A DNA stretch of 64,000 nucleotides from Petrosia ficiformis (taxonomy: Eukaryota > Porifera > Demospongiae > Haplosclerida > Petrosiidae). The translations under genes were made by a program, and so were the position numbers. Below the pieces are notes generated by a model, which was given only the letters and a program-made list of their open reading frames with translations, had not been told where the DNA came from and did not search any database. Shown here one piece after another: positions 22,348 through 34,127 of this stretch. How positions within the stretch are numbered: the first letter of the stretch is position 1; each line of letters opens with the position of its first letter. The stretch lies in NCBI GenBank assembly GCA_947044365.1, contig OX345645.1:3977741-4041740 (forward strand). Direction: 5' to 3'.

Positions 22348-25300
22348 TCATGTAGCTCCAGTTTTAAATGCATCAAGACCTTGTGAAATCCAATCATCCA
22401 ATTTCACTAGTGAAGTTTGAAATGAGCTGAGTGATGCCAAAATCGATGCCCCAAGATAGGCAGCATGATACCGATCCTCTTTTGCATGAACCACAACTTC
22501 CAAACGAGGCATAAGTTGTAGCAGTTCCTTTTGTAAACGTTCTGGAAACCCAATCAATAAACTGGTACCACCCGATAGATAGATATGACGTGCCAGAGTT
22601 TTCCTCATGTCAAGTGGACACTGTTCAATAGATTTGTGAATCATCTCATGCACACCTGGAACATCTTTACCCCAAAGAGGAGGTAGAAACAGACCTTCAG
22701 GGGCCTTAAAGAGGGCTGTATCTAGAGCAATCACCTTCTTGTGATTGGGAAGTTGAAATCGATCAACATCTACAGCCCTGGTGTACAGTGAAGGTGTCTC
22801 CTCACATCTCTGCATATCTTCAGCATAGTCTTGTGACAAAAAGCAGAGATTCTCTTTGACATGTCGTATAATATACATCTCAGGCTCAGAAAAGTATCGA
22901 ATATCTCGTAATGTGGCCAGTTTTGACAAATTTTCTGAAATGGCATTTCCAGCAAGAGGTAAGTGAAAACTACCACCCTCAACTTTGTAGCCATCGATAA
23001 TAGGAACAACATCAATAGTATCACCGATATTAACAGAAATTCCTGTTGTGCAGTTGTAAGAATAAAGTGCCATTGTAGTCTGCTCTTGTAATAAAATGCC
23101 CTGAAAACCAAAAGTCTCTAGAAGAACTTCAGCAATAATTTGTTGCGTGTTCGTTGGCAAGACTGAAGATATTGATACCAGTATGTTAAATTTTTCAGGT
23201 TCAGCATGAAGGCTTTTGCAAACGGTTTCGATGACTGCATGGAAACAATCTCGAACTGAAATACTGGTATCCATTCTGACTCTGTGACGAAATGGATATA
23301 CAAGTCTTGCCTGCCCTCTGATGTGTGGTAACAAGGACTCACTACCACAGGCTATAACACTGCCTTCATTCATACTACAAACATTAGGAAAGAAGACTTG
23401 TGGATAATCATTATCACTTACCAGACCAGCTCGTATAGAACATGATCCTAGATCCAGTATAATGGTATTACTAGAGCGAGTGGGTGACAGGGAGGGCCGA
23501 TGGGTCATTGTTGGATGCACAGACTCTAATTGCAGTACTCTATGCCATGCAGTTGCATCTTCTTTAGAATCGGCTCGCAGAAGTATCAGATTTCCAGTTC
23601 CCTTCTCAACAATTTCAATTTTCAAAGACTCGGAATGCAGTACTATCTTTGAGTCTGTCAAACGGATAAAGGAAATGGCTCGAGTAGACTTTTCATCTTC
23701 ATAATAAAATAAACTGCCTCTTGTCAAACGAAAATAACGATGTTTCCATCCTTTCATTACTTGTGGCTTACGCTGATTAACAGGCAGTTTATCCAAGTAC
23801 CCCGAGTGTCGTGAATTTTCACCAGTTGTTGAATGAGACACTATAGGACGATGGTCCTGATAGAGCTCCTCCAAGAGGCATGTAGGATCCCAATCGGTTG
23901 CTAATCTAGGAGCCATTAGTGATACAGCACCTGTATCGAGTGAGACCTCTTTCTTTATTTTCGTTTTCTTAAAACTATATTTCAGCCTTGAGAGTTTATT
24001 CACAGGAGCTGAAGACGAACCATCGTTAAAAGTGAATGCTTTTTGACGTTTAGGGCTCTCACTTGTAATTTTAGTGTGATCTGATGTAAGAAAGAATGTA
24101 CTGGAGTCATCAACTTCTTTTTCAGAAATAGGAACCATTTCTTTTTTCTCTAAATCATCTCTTTCTTGCATGTCCGAGTCATTTACAACACCTTTCTCTG
24201 GTACATCGTTGTCCTCCGAACTCTTCTTCTCTATCTCTACTTCAACTTTGTCTCTTCTTTGTATATTCTCAACAATATCTTCTGAATCCATTTTCTCATT
24301 ATCCTCTGTATTAAGAGGTATCACATTATTTTGGGGTTGCTCAGTCATTGTGGAATTATAAACTGATTTAGCTATTGATGTCAAAGAATTTACATCATCA
24401 GTGGTTTCGGTGAAGGCCTTGGTAAGCGTGGGAGAGACAGAAGATGAAGGATTAGGTGAAGTAAAGATTGCAGGTGTAGAAACATTATTAGAATCATTAG
24501 TAACTTCATCAGGGGAATCAACACTTTGATTAAATAAATGAGTATCTTTCTTATCCCCTGAGTGATCCACTACTTCCTCCTCCTCCTCCTCTTCTTCACC
24601 AACAACTATTCCACTCTCATTAGTATCTGTAGTTGATTCATCTTCTCTGGTGACATGTAGTGTATCCACATTCCCAATCTGGTTCACAGACTCATCCCCA
24701 TTTTGAGTAATATATGTGTTCCTATCCTCACTAGTCACATCATCACATCCATTCATTTCTTCTTCTTTGTTATTAGTGTTCAGGGTATGTTTCTGATAAA
24801 TGTCTTGATCTTCTTGCAATGTTGTGTCTGAGTTGGGGGAAAGTTTAAAGAGCAGGATATTGAATTATCAAACATGCAATTACACTTTAATAATATTATT
24901 AGTATTATTACACAAGGATAATGGAATATCAACAAGATGATTTCAGCTACATGTAGCTATTTTTGAGTTCAATAAATATTAAAACACCTTTTTGAGTTCA
25001 ATAAAATATTAAAACACCTTTTTGAGAAAATATTAAAACACATTTTTGAGTTCAATTGCTGTAAAATGACAATCAGACATATATACTTTGTCTAAATTAC
25101 AGGTTTGTAGCAAAACTATAACTATACAACTAAAATGAACATTAGCCAATAATAGACACTTTTAGTTGGTTAACTGATAAATTTAGTAAACTTAAATTTA
25201 GTTCATTAACTATAACTAAACTATACACAAGTTTGAGAAACTAATTAATACTACTGTTTTACTATAACTAAAAGTGGTCATACTAAAACAACATTAACAC

Positions 25301-28300
25301 ATACATATAACAGATTTACATACGTATGTACATGGTTTGAACAAGAATAAATTGTGTGACAGCAATAAGTATATACACATAGTCAGTGCTCTCCTTCAGT
25401 TTCCAAATGTGACAAATTAAATTAAGTGCCTGGTTGTTCTTTTACAGCTGCAAGATTATTTAAGCAATTATTTGTTCCCACCTACTAATTATGAATCTAA
25501 AATAATTAATACTTAAGAAAAACTTATTCTCAAAATCAGTGGGTCAGTAAGCCATGAATGAGAAAATGGTTACATTTAAACAACACTTCACTATCACAGT
25601 TTCATCCAGGATTTTTTGTTTAGGGAGGGGAAAAAATGATCATGTGAATCACACTGCCCCTTGGGGTGTGAGAGTTGCTTCCCTAGGAAATGTTTTAAAA
25701 TGTAGGCCCTCTGAGGTAGCTTCTGGGAACCTAAAAGGCTTGTACCTGAGATGTTGTGTCACATTGAATAAATCAGGTCTGAAATCTAAGGAGGATCCCC
25801 CTTGATCCCCCCCCCCCCCCACACACACACTGTATGAAACACACATTACTCTGCCATTTTGTGTTTAAATAAAGACTATACCTAGAATACAGTAAGATGC
25901 TTTCTCAGTAAGAGTATATCAAAAATTCTTATAGTCTATATAAGGAGTTGTTCAAACACTTTTCATTGAAGTATTTAGCGGCCATTGATTTGGTTTGGAA
26001 AGAACATTGTAATTCCCATGATCATTAATTAATAAAGTAAACACAGTATTGCTATTCATTCATTGGACCAGGTTGTTAACTATCAACATTATTAACAAAG
26101 CAACTTGTAGAAACTGCACTCAGTAAAATAATTAACATGTATATAAAAAAAGTAAGAAGAGTGGAAAAACAAATAGCCATAAAAGGGTGAGACAGAAAGC
26201 AATATATATTCTGTCTCAGCCTTTTATGGCTATTTGTTTTTCCACTCTTTTTACTTTTATACAATATATATATATATATATATATACATCGTATAATTAT
26301 ATTCATTGTATAATTATATACATCATATTTTTACTTTTATACAATATATATATACAATTGTATACTTTGTATAATTATATTCATGAAATATATTTAATAA
26401 AATAAAATATTATATGTATACATTATAACATGCCTACGAGTGCTCCTATATTAGATTTATAATCACTGAGCATGAAGGCTGTAGGCCTAAGGGTAAGGTG
26501 ATTATAAATCTGATATAGCACAAGTACAATGTAGGTGTGTTATAATTAGGTTTTATATCTGACCACAAGGTGCTATATTTAATTTATAAACCTGTGGTTT
26601 ACTTTGATGTTTCACTGTATTGGTATATATATATATATATAAACAGTGAAACCTCTCTATTCCAGACACCCTTGGGACAAATAAAAGTGTGTGATTACAG
26701 GGGTGTCCTCATTTCAGGGGTGAATTTATATTATAAACCATAGTTTGGGACAGTTTTAACTATCCTTAATACAGAGGTGTCCTCGTTTCAGGGTGTCCTG
26801 AGTAGAGGGGTTTCACTGTATATGTATATAATTATATATATTACCTACCATATGTTAGAGTGTAGTGTCATGCATTCTTTTGTGAGTACAATTATACATT
26901 CTTAAGAAAGTGTTACTACACCACACCTTTCAGACAACTATATATAGTAACTAGTATAATTATAGGTTTGTATAAGTATTTTGAATGTATAGCTACAACA
27001 ATAATTAATATGTTAATTACTCAAGCACGACCTTAATCATGCCTTTTTGTATGTTTATTATTGAAGACATAATACAGTATTATAATAAAGCTTGCGGTCA
27101 TTTGTAATTATGATCAGGGCCTGAAATTAACTTCAGAACCTATGGACAACTGTGTAGTGAAATTTCATGGCGCCAGGACAATTTATGGAAAGAGCTGAGA
27201 AGCTAACTGATTGTTCAAAAGTAATAAGTTGTTGTCTGGATAAGTGCTAATTTTGAGCCCGGATTATAGGGATTTTGTCACTGTCTAACAATTTAGTATA
27301 ATTGATCTTGTAATGTATATTATACTATAATATACATTACGAGATCAAAGATATACAAAAGAACAATTATAAATCCTTTACCACATCCTGCTGTCTGACA
27401 AAAACTGACTAAACCAATCAAATTAAAATATAGTGTCACATGATCTACTAAAAGTTTATAATAATTACTGTCTAATGTGACCTCATAAGTATTAAAGATC
27501 AGGAATTATGGTAGAATGAAGGTGAGACTGTCAATTACATTTCTTTTGGATATTCTTGTCAAGTAAAAACAATAGAAAAAAGTATCCCTATGATTGCTTC
27601 GTGTCTGAAACCCAACATTTTAAATACCACATTACATATTTTTCAGGCAAGAGGCTACAGAGGTTTATCATATGTGAAAGACCAACTTTATTGTTTGTTT
27701 TTTTTTTATTCACACTTCTTACTTCTTGTATAGTTCAGCAATGTCTTTTGGCTACAACAGCTGTTAGTTGCTGCTTCTTCCAGCTGGTTTGCAATTCGAG
27801 CACATGTTCTTTTAATGTCATGCTATTAATCGAGCCCCCTGAAATGACGTCCCTCCATACATAATGCATATACATGTATGAGACAAGCAATAAATGTATA
27901 TATATATATATATATATAATATTAAGCCCTGTTGATGGAAGCAATCATAGGGATGAGGCCATAAAAAATGTCAAACTTGTGTATATAGAATCAGCAGAAG
28001 TTTGTTTTTAGCCTGTCCATATTTTATGCAAAGTGAATGAATATCATTATTTGCATCACATATTTGAAATGTCGTATCAAGGAAGTTATGCCATCATAAT
28101 GTACAAACAGTTTATAATATTTGGTATTAAGAATGTGTCCAAGTAATAGAACATTAACGAATGGGGATTCTATAAACAGCTGGCTTCAATAATAATTAAA
28201 TAATGTGATGATGCAATTATACACATTGCATTATAGTAACCATATTCCTTTGAGAGCTCAACTTATTATATTGTGAGCACTATTGTTTCGTAGACCTATT

Positions 28301-28780
28301 TTGTGTTTTCAGTATCCATAACGGTTATCTTTGAACGTAAAGCCCTTCTTTTATCAAGAATATTTGAAAGAAACTGTTATGGATACAATGTACTCTATGT
28401 CTCAACTGATACATAAATGTATTCATGCCTTATAGTTGTGGACATGCTATGTCAGAACTCTATTTGACATGCTACATGTCAGGACACTGTGGAATGTGCC
28501 TATCAGCCATTATTAATAGACAGTTCCGGACCTTATCTGGCATGTTACAACTATCTAATTGTAGGAAGCACATTATTAATTAAATTCAATGGAGCAGCAA
28601 AAGAAAGGTAATGTTATTTGTTTATAATATGTATATAATTATATTATGGTTGTGTATTTATTAGTTAGTTATGGCTATAGTTTTCCCTTTTCCAAATTGT
28701 TTTGATTAGATATAGATTTGAGTAACTAAATTGAAAATGATAAACTAAAAGTATTTATAACAAGCAACAAGTACAGAATT

Positions 28781-28817
<37 letters not shown>

Positions 28818-29525
28818 CATGTACGCTAACAAGCATGTATGGGCAGTTTGTATGTATGGACTGGTAACATCAATTCCACATAAACATTACTAGTTTCACT
28901 CACTTTCTGCCTTAGCAATGACAGCAAAGTTGTCCACTTTTGACGATAAAAAGCTCAACAACAATGGATCACTTTGAGAATTCACTTCTTCCAACGCAGA
29001 CAAGAGAAGTTCCTGAAGAGCATCTGAGGTGAGGGAATCTTCATTTGATAATGGAATTTGTATATGATGATGCTTGCATAAGTGTGCACGTAACAAAGAA
29101 ACATCTTTCAAGGTACGTAAAACAGGCTTATTTGAGATCTCTTGTGATATTATACTCCAACATGCATCATCATCAGATGTTTGCTCAATGACTTCAACAG
29201 TTACTTGGCAGGTTCTTCTATTCTTGTCAACCATTGTTTCTGCGTCTGTTTCAGTATCTTGATATGAAATAGGACACAGATCAAGTTGATGTAAACACTG
29301 TTTTATCACAGATACTCTCTCTGAATTAGACGTCAGGGTCTGTGCTATTTGTCCAACTTGTTTCCACTGGCGTGTATCCTTGTAGCCTTCGAGTAATTCT
29401 TCCCCTACTATTTGCAAACGTTCTTCCAAATCCAGCTGTTTTCTTAGCTTATCTTCACCAAGAATAAACAATGGAGATTGAGGCGGCGATGTAATCGAGT
29501 GTGGTGAAGTAATAGGCCTATTCAT
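22348..29525 (-). CDS. PH domain - actin-like fusion protein
   Basis: Two exons, 28904-29525 and 22348-24827, join in phase (A|AC) to 1033 residues. Residues about 1-545 are mostly Ser/Thr/Glu/Asp-rich and disordered; 10-210 may contain helices (KLRKQLDLEERLQIVGEELL). A PH domain spans about 547-640 (SGYLDK, KGWKHRYFRL, LFYYED, closing AWHRVLQLE). An actin-like fold fills about 660-1025: IILDLGSCSIRAG, ALYSYNCTTGISVNIGDTID, ENLCFLSQDY, LSGGTSLLIGFPERLQKEL and the actin-like end GASILASLSSF. It has full actin length. The catalytic Gln of actin (Q137) aligns with Q in EQTTMALY, but the DSGDG motif reads NIGDT. Expected role: membrane phosphoinositide-linked actin-related protein, an inference. 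I know no vertebrate protein with this layout. Upstream frame has a TAA before the ATG at 29525. Confidence 0.75.
25080..25300. repeat. Dispersed ctaaaacaacatta element
   Basis: A+T-rich blocks (cttttagttggttaactgat, actataactaaaagtggtca, tactaaaacaacattaac) recur in related order at 17108, 50570, 55477 and 60850. Ends are not clear. It lies in the PH-actin-like intron. Confidence 0.45.
25610..25830. mobile_element. Dispersed repeat family G, copy 1
   Basis: It shares ggccctctgagg, aggcttgtacctgagatg, tcaggtctgaaatctaagga with a second copy at 38515-38680. The right end is a C-run followed by acacacacac. No coding capacity. Confidence 0.6.
26146..26256. repeat. Inverted repeat with about 50-base arms
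   Basis: The arm containing gtggaaaaacaaatagccat and gagacagaa is repeated in reverse complement after a short centre (agcaatatata). Possibly a solo foldback element. Confidence 0.85.
26428..26545. repeat. Foldback element
   Basis: Arms include ctatattagatttataatca and gattataaatctgatatag with about 30 bases of spacer (gcatgaaggctgtaggccta); outer sequences atgcctac / gtaggtgtg also pair. Confidence 0.7.
26644..26818. mobile_element. Tc1/mariner-pogo-like MITE, copy 1
   Basis: Ends cagtgaaacctctctatt and agtagaggggtttcactg are inverted repeats with few mismatches. The interior has repeated ggtgtcctcatttcagg segments. A second copy at 32372-32547 is in the opposite orientation. Confidence 0.75.
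27303..27347. repeat. 45-base palindrome
   Basis: tgatcttgtaatgtatatta and taatatacattacgagatca pair with one mismatch around a tiny loop. Confidence 0.8.
27573..27957. mobile_element. Dispersed element family E, copy 2 with terminal inverted repeats
   Basis: Left end tatccctatgattgctt is mirrored by aagcaatcatagggat at the right end. Interior matches copies at 15742 and 40498 (caggcaagaggctac-like start, cgagccccctgaaatgac). The 102-codon plus-strand frame is not a gene. The remaining intron to 28903 holds a small inverted repeat (28313-28385) and (ta)n at 28786. Confidence 0.65.
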
Positions 29526-29788
29526 AACAGACAACAAGTTTACAGCTTAATTAACCGAAGTCGTCTTAGTGGGTGGATATGGGATGCTTAAGGAGGAGGA
29601 ACTAATACAGAAGGGCAGGGCTTGGTTGTTGTATCCGGCATGGCAGCATGCCTGTACTAGTACTGCACAGGTACTAGGTGGGGTTGACGGGTTGTACGTA
29701 CGTACACGTACACGTACGTACACATCAGATTTAGAGGTGGGGTTACACGTACGATATGCTAAATGGGTGTGGTAGACGAGAAGAAAAG
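29526..29788. promoter_or_regulatory. Bidirectional promoter, PH-actin-like / LYSMD
   Basis: 263 bases separate divergent start codons. The segment is less A+T-rich than its surroundings and contains a clustered palindromic tract of cgtacgtacacgtacac type at 29697-29722, a possible regulatory site. No TATA box is evident. Confidence 0.55.
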
Positions 29789-32700
29789 ATGAGCACTAAG
29801 AAGAATGGGTATGTACGTTTATCCACACTTGATCCAGATGAACCACCATTTCAATCAAAGAATGTAACAAAACCTCCCAATTTAAAACCTGGTTTATTTG
29901 TGATGTTTAGTAAAGATGGGAGAATAGGGAAAAAGCATGTAAGTGATTCAGAGGACATTGAAATGTCTGAGATCAAACCAAGGAAATCGAAACATAAAAG
30001 ATTAAAGAGTCCAAAAAGTCCATCCAGTAAGAGACCTCGTCAAGAATTTGTTGAAGAACCTGTACAACTTGGTGATACTATACAACGAGTGGCTTTGAGA
30101 TACTCCTGTCCAGTATGTTATAAAAGTATGGCTATCAGTGGTATGGAAACAAGCAGTCATGAAAGACATTGTCCAATAAATCTTATGAATTTTTTGCACC
30201 CTAAATAACATAACTTACTCTCCCTAGATCAAGGACATGCCTCTACTGAGTTGCCAATTGACCTGTAAATTGAATGTGGGAAGTGGTATGAAAATAGGTC
30301 AAAATGTCAGTTCACTATTTCCACACCCCTGATTGCACTAATTATAAGTGGTGTATTTGTGATCTAATAGAAATCACACCCATTGACATTTGATAAATAC
30401 TCAATCTAAGGACTTACTTACAGATACTCAGATAGTCACTTACAAACATTGCTCTGAAGCAGACATGTAGTAATAGTAATAGATAATAGTAATAGTAAGA
30501 TCACATGTTTCAGGTTAATAGTAATAGCAATAGGTAATTTAAAAACTGAGGTAATACATCTAGTAATAAACAGTCTAGTAATAGTATTAGTAATAGTAAT
30601 ATAATAATGAGGTAATAGTAATTGTAATTGACCTTAAGCAATTGGGGTAGTAATGGAGGGAAAGTTTTTCAACCAGAAAGGTGCAGACTTACTCATTCTG
30701 AAACTCATGAACATTAAACGCAATGGTCATTTACATAAAAGAATTTCAAAGAAACCTAAACACTATAGTAATTCATAACAATAACACTGACTTAGGTGGT
30801 AATAGTAATAGTAATCTACTGATTTTTAATGTAATTGTAATATATTACATTGACTTAGGTAGTAATAGTAATCAACTGAATTTTAAAGGAATAGTAATAT
30901 ATTACATTCCATTGTATATAATTGACCCCAAGTCTACTCTCAAGTAATAATTATTATAGTGCGCATTATAAATTTTTACAAACTTGCTATTTTTATGGAA
31001 CTGTAACAAATTATTTTTATGGCAATAGGATGGGGTATTGATCCTGGAGTTTAGGATTTACTTATTAGTGGTTAAAATACAGCAATCCGTCCAACCTGGC
31101 AAACTTTCATTATATATCTTTAGAATGAAGGGCTTTGTTTCTTTGTGATCATTGTGAAAATGCTCATGCGTAGTTAGTTTTGCTGTCAAAATACCCGATA
31201 TTATTATGGTTACAGTCTCATAAAAATATCATAACATATTGTTTGTATTTGTATTCAGGTTGCCGAGTTACGAAGAATAAACAAATTATATACAGATCAG
31301 GATTTTCATGCTCTGAAAAAAATTAAAGTTCCGATAAAAGAACACGGTCTTCTATCTGAGCCATTAGAAAGAGAGAAAAGGCGTAAACTTATTACTGATG
31401 ATATTAATAAATCGGGAACCCAAAGCTCAGGGGGGACATCTGCTGATGATTTACATTTTGGAGGGCCTGATTCGTATTACAACTCTGATGATTTATCTCA
31501 AGATGCAGATGATGAGTGTGGAGATGATTCAGATACACCAGAGTATAGGTATGAGGATATTCATTGATATAATGTGTAGTATAGGAATGAGGATGATTAT
31601 GGATATGAGGCAGTTGTAGCTATATTAGGATGTCATCAAGTATGGGGATGTGAAGTGTAGTGCAGGCAAGGTTAATGTAATCATAGATATGACCTCTGTA
31701 GTATAGGTATGAGTATTTGTTCTGTAGCATAGGTATGAGTACTTGTTTTGTAGTGTAGGTATGAGGATGAGTACTGGTTCTGTAGTAATGATATGAGGAT
31801 GAGTACTGGTCCTGTGGTATAGGTATGAGAATGAGTACTGGTCCTGTAGTATAGGTATGAGGATGAGTACTAGCCTTGTAGTATAGGTATGAGGATGAGT
31901 ACTGGGTTTATAGTAATTGAGTCATGGTATGTCTTTTATCTAATCACAACATTTACTGTACTCAGAGACCATTGTTGTGAATCTCTGGCAATCTTCATTT
32001 GTTCCATTTTTAGTGTGACATAATGAAATCTCTTCTAAAAAGTTGTTTTTAACCCCCATGGTGGAAAGTAATCATAAATCGTAGGGGTTGGTCATGACAA
32101 CCTTTCTTGTTCTTCAATCTCTGTCGAACTTACTCTGTGATTACAAGTAGATTCACATGAGAATAGGGCTAGCTAATTATTTTCAATTGTCCGAATATCG
32201 CAAACTATTTCCATTTTACTAATATAAAAGCATTCCTATACATCTATCTAGAGAAACAATACAACCAAAATTTCAGTTTGTTAATTGTTTGATATCAATA
32301 TTCACATAAAGTGCTAATGCAATAATTGACTAAGCTAAGCTAAATATCAAATTTGTCCAACCCTATATATACAGTGAAACCCCTCTATTGAGGACACCCT
32401 GAAATGAGGACACCTCCGTATTAAGGACACTTACAAATGTCCCAAACTGTGCTTTATAATATAAATTAACCCCTGAAATGAGGACACCCCTGTAATCAGG
32501 ACACTTATATTTGTCCCAATACTGTCCGCAATAGAGGGGTTCCGCTATATATATGAGAGGTATATCTTTCTTTTGGCACCTAAGATCAGTATGCAAGTGT
32601 GTATGTCTCAGGAAAATGTTTTAGAGTTGTGGCCGATTATGATTGTAATCAATTACATAATTTGTTGTAATCACAATCATAATCGTATCAATTCTAAATA

Positions 32701-33519
32701 CTATACTCATAATCGTACCCTAAAATCATATAATCATGTACATGTATTAACAAAGAAATATATACATGTATACCATACTTGTAGCAACATCTGGAGGATG
32801 TGGAGTGTCTTTTTACCATAGCTGGTAAAGTATTTTGCTCAAACAGATGTCAGACACATTGTTTGAACAACTTATGTTTATTAGGTGCAGACACGGAGTA
32901 ATAGTAATAGATAATTGTAAACATTACATGTTTCATGGTAGTAATAGGTAATTAAATAACTGAGGTAATAGTATTAATAATAGTAATAGACAGTCAAGTA
33001 ATAGTATTAGTCAATGTTGAGGTGATAGTAACTGTAATTGACCTTAAGTAATATGTTTATTTATAGTAAGGACAGTAGACAGCTTTTTTAGTGTAGGAAG
33101 GAAATGTTAATGGTTGGTATGGTGTAAACTTACTGATTCTATTTTTGAGAAACTCAATGGTCATTTACATCAAAGAAACCTCAATGCTATAGTAATCAAT
33201 AATATAATTATGTATTTTCTATAGGGACATTAGTATTCAGAGTGCACTGAAATGGAAACACAGTCGACAGACATTATTACAAAAATTAGATCAAGATCTG
33301 AAAAAAGCAAAAGACACTGCTGAAACTCATCAAACTAATATTCGTGAAATACGACTCGATTTTCAAACACCTTCAATTCATCCGGTGACTATGCAAGAGT
33401 ACACTAAACGTATATTTGAATGGCCTGATTGGAGAGTAATGCTCGGTTTAGCATTAACGATAATATTAACAATTGCTTTAGTTCTAACAATTTATTGTAT
33501 ACGAGGTCACTGTATATGA
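29789..33519 (+). CDS. LYSMD3: LysM domain type-II membrane protein, LYSMD3/LYSMD4 type
   Basis: Exons 29789-30112, 31259-31548 and 33225-33519 join in phase to 302 residues, the usual size for LYSMD3/4 (about 300). Residues 1-88 are charged and basic; the LysM domain spans about 90-135 (VQLGDTIQRVALRYSCP then VAELRRINKLYTDQDFHALK), split by intron 1 inside the domain. An acidic Asp/Ser-rich linker follows, then a coiled-coil-like stretch, and a single transmembrane helix close to the C-terminus after DWR (VMLGLALTIILTIALVLTIY), ending CIRGHCI. The family is anchored in Golgi or plasma membrane; human LYSMD3 is reported as a chitin-binding receptor. An in-frame ATG at 29756 would add 11 residues; I prefer 29789 (MSTKKNG). 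LYSMD3 versus LYSMD4 cannot be told apart. Confidence 0.88.
30455..30880. mobile_element. (GTAATA)-rich element, copy in LYSMD intron 1
   Basis: It begins gcagacatgtagtaatagta, contains acatgtttcaggttaatag, tgtaattgaccttaag, and caatggtcatttacat, and ends in more taatagtaat. The same order is found at 32885-33215 in the next intron, same orientation. Confidence 0.65.
31549..32370. other. LYSMD intron 2, 5' part
   Basis: It holds a degenerate repeat of gtataggtatgaggatgagt at about 31690-31905 that begins at the exon 2 splice donor (AGGTATGAGGA is itself one unit). Otherwise nothing is seen. Confidence 0.6.
32372..32547. mobile_element. Tc1/mariner-pogo-like MITE, copy 2
   Basis: Ends cagtgaaacccctctatt and aatagaggggttccgcta; TA dinucleotides flank both ends (32370-32371, 32548-32549), as expected for Tc1/mariner-superfamily insertion. 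It lies in LYSMD intron 2. Confidence 0.75.
32885..33215. mobile_element. (GTAATA)-rich element, copy in LYSMD intron 2
   Basis: Similar in order to 30455-30880 (gcagacacggagtaatagta ... tgtaattgaccttaagtaat ... caatggtcatttacatc ... gctatagtaat). It ends about ten bases before the exon 3 acceptor. Confidence 0.65.
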
Positions 33520-34127
33520 AATATTTATAATTATCATTTCTTACGTCTTTAATAATGTATCATGTAATTCCACTTCCAGTACAATTTATTACATAGTAAA
33601 ACTGACACTTTCTCTCTACAATCTGATTTCAAATGGAAGCAGAAATGAATACCTAGAAAATTTCGCGCACACACACACCAAACAATTACTATACCCCCTC
33701 CACACAGGGTTGGGCAATATATTGGTCTGCCAATATTATCACAATAGCAAAATATTGTCTTACTGCAAATAAAAAATTGTAATAATTTGTGTGCAGTTAA
33801 AAGTATGATGGCACTTAATGGTCTATGCTCTCAAAGGAAGGATCAGAAGTGTCACCTTTTTAAAAATGAGCCTAATTCTGCAATAATCACAAGTCATCTT
33901 TAGGCAAAACTTAATTTCAATATCACCCACATTACACAGGTAAGTAACAGTTTACAAAGCTGAGAATTTACTCAAAGTGATGACTGATACAAGTGTATGT
34001 TAAAATATTGTACAAATTATATCACTCTGAATATTGTTTCTATATTCATGTATAAAATTATACAATTCATTGACCAAAAAAATTCAATGTGAAATTGAAA
34101 CAATAATGAACTATCTTTTATCAAAAC
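33520..34127. other. Convergent intergenic region LYSMD / EIF2B5
   Basis: It contains both 3' UTRs. At 33713-33790 is a fragment starting cagggttgggcaatatattg, the look of a hAT-element terminus. No canonical AATAAA is conspicuous for either gene. Confidence 0.5.

Noticed and set aside
20772..23704. Several 60-113-codon frames on both strands
   Set aside because: Shadows of the SHB-like and PH-actin-like coding exons in other frames.
24819..24819. Start of the PH-actin-like protein at this position
   Set aside because: The codon is TTG, directly downstream of a good splice acceptor (24828-24830); an upstream exon fits better.
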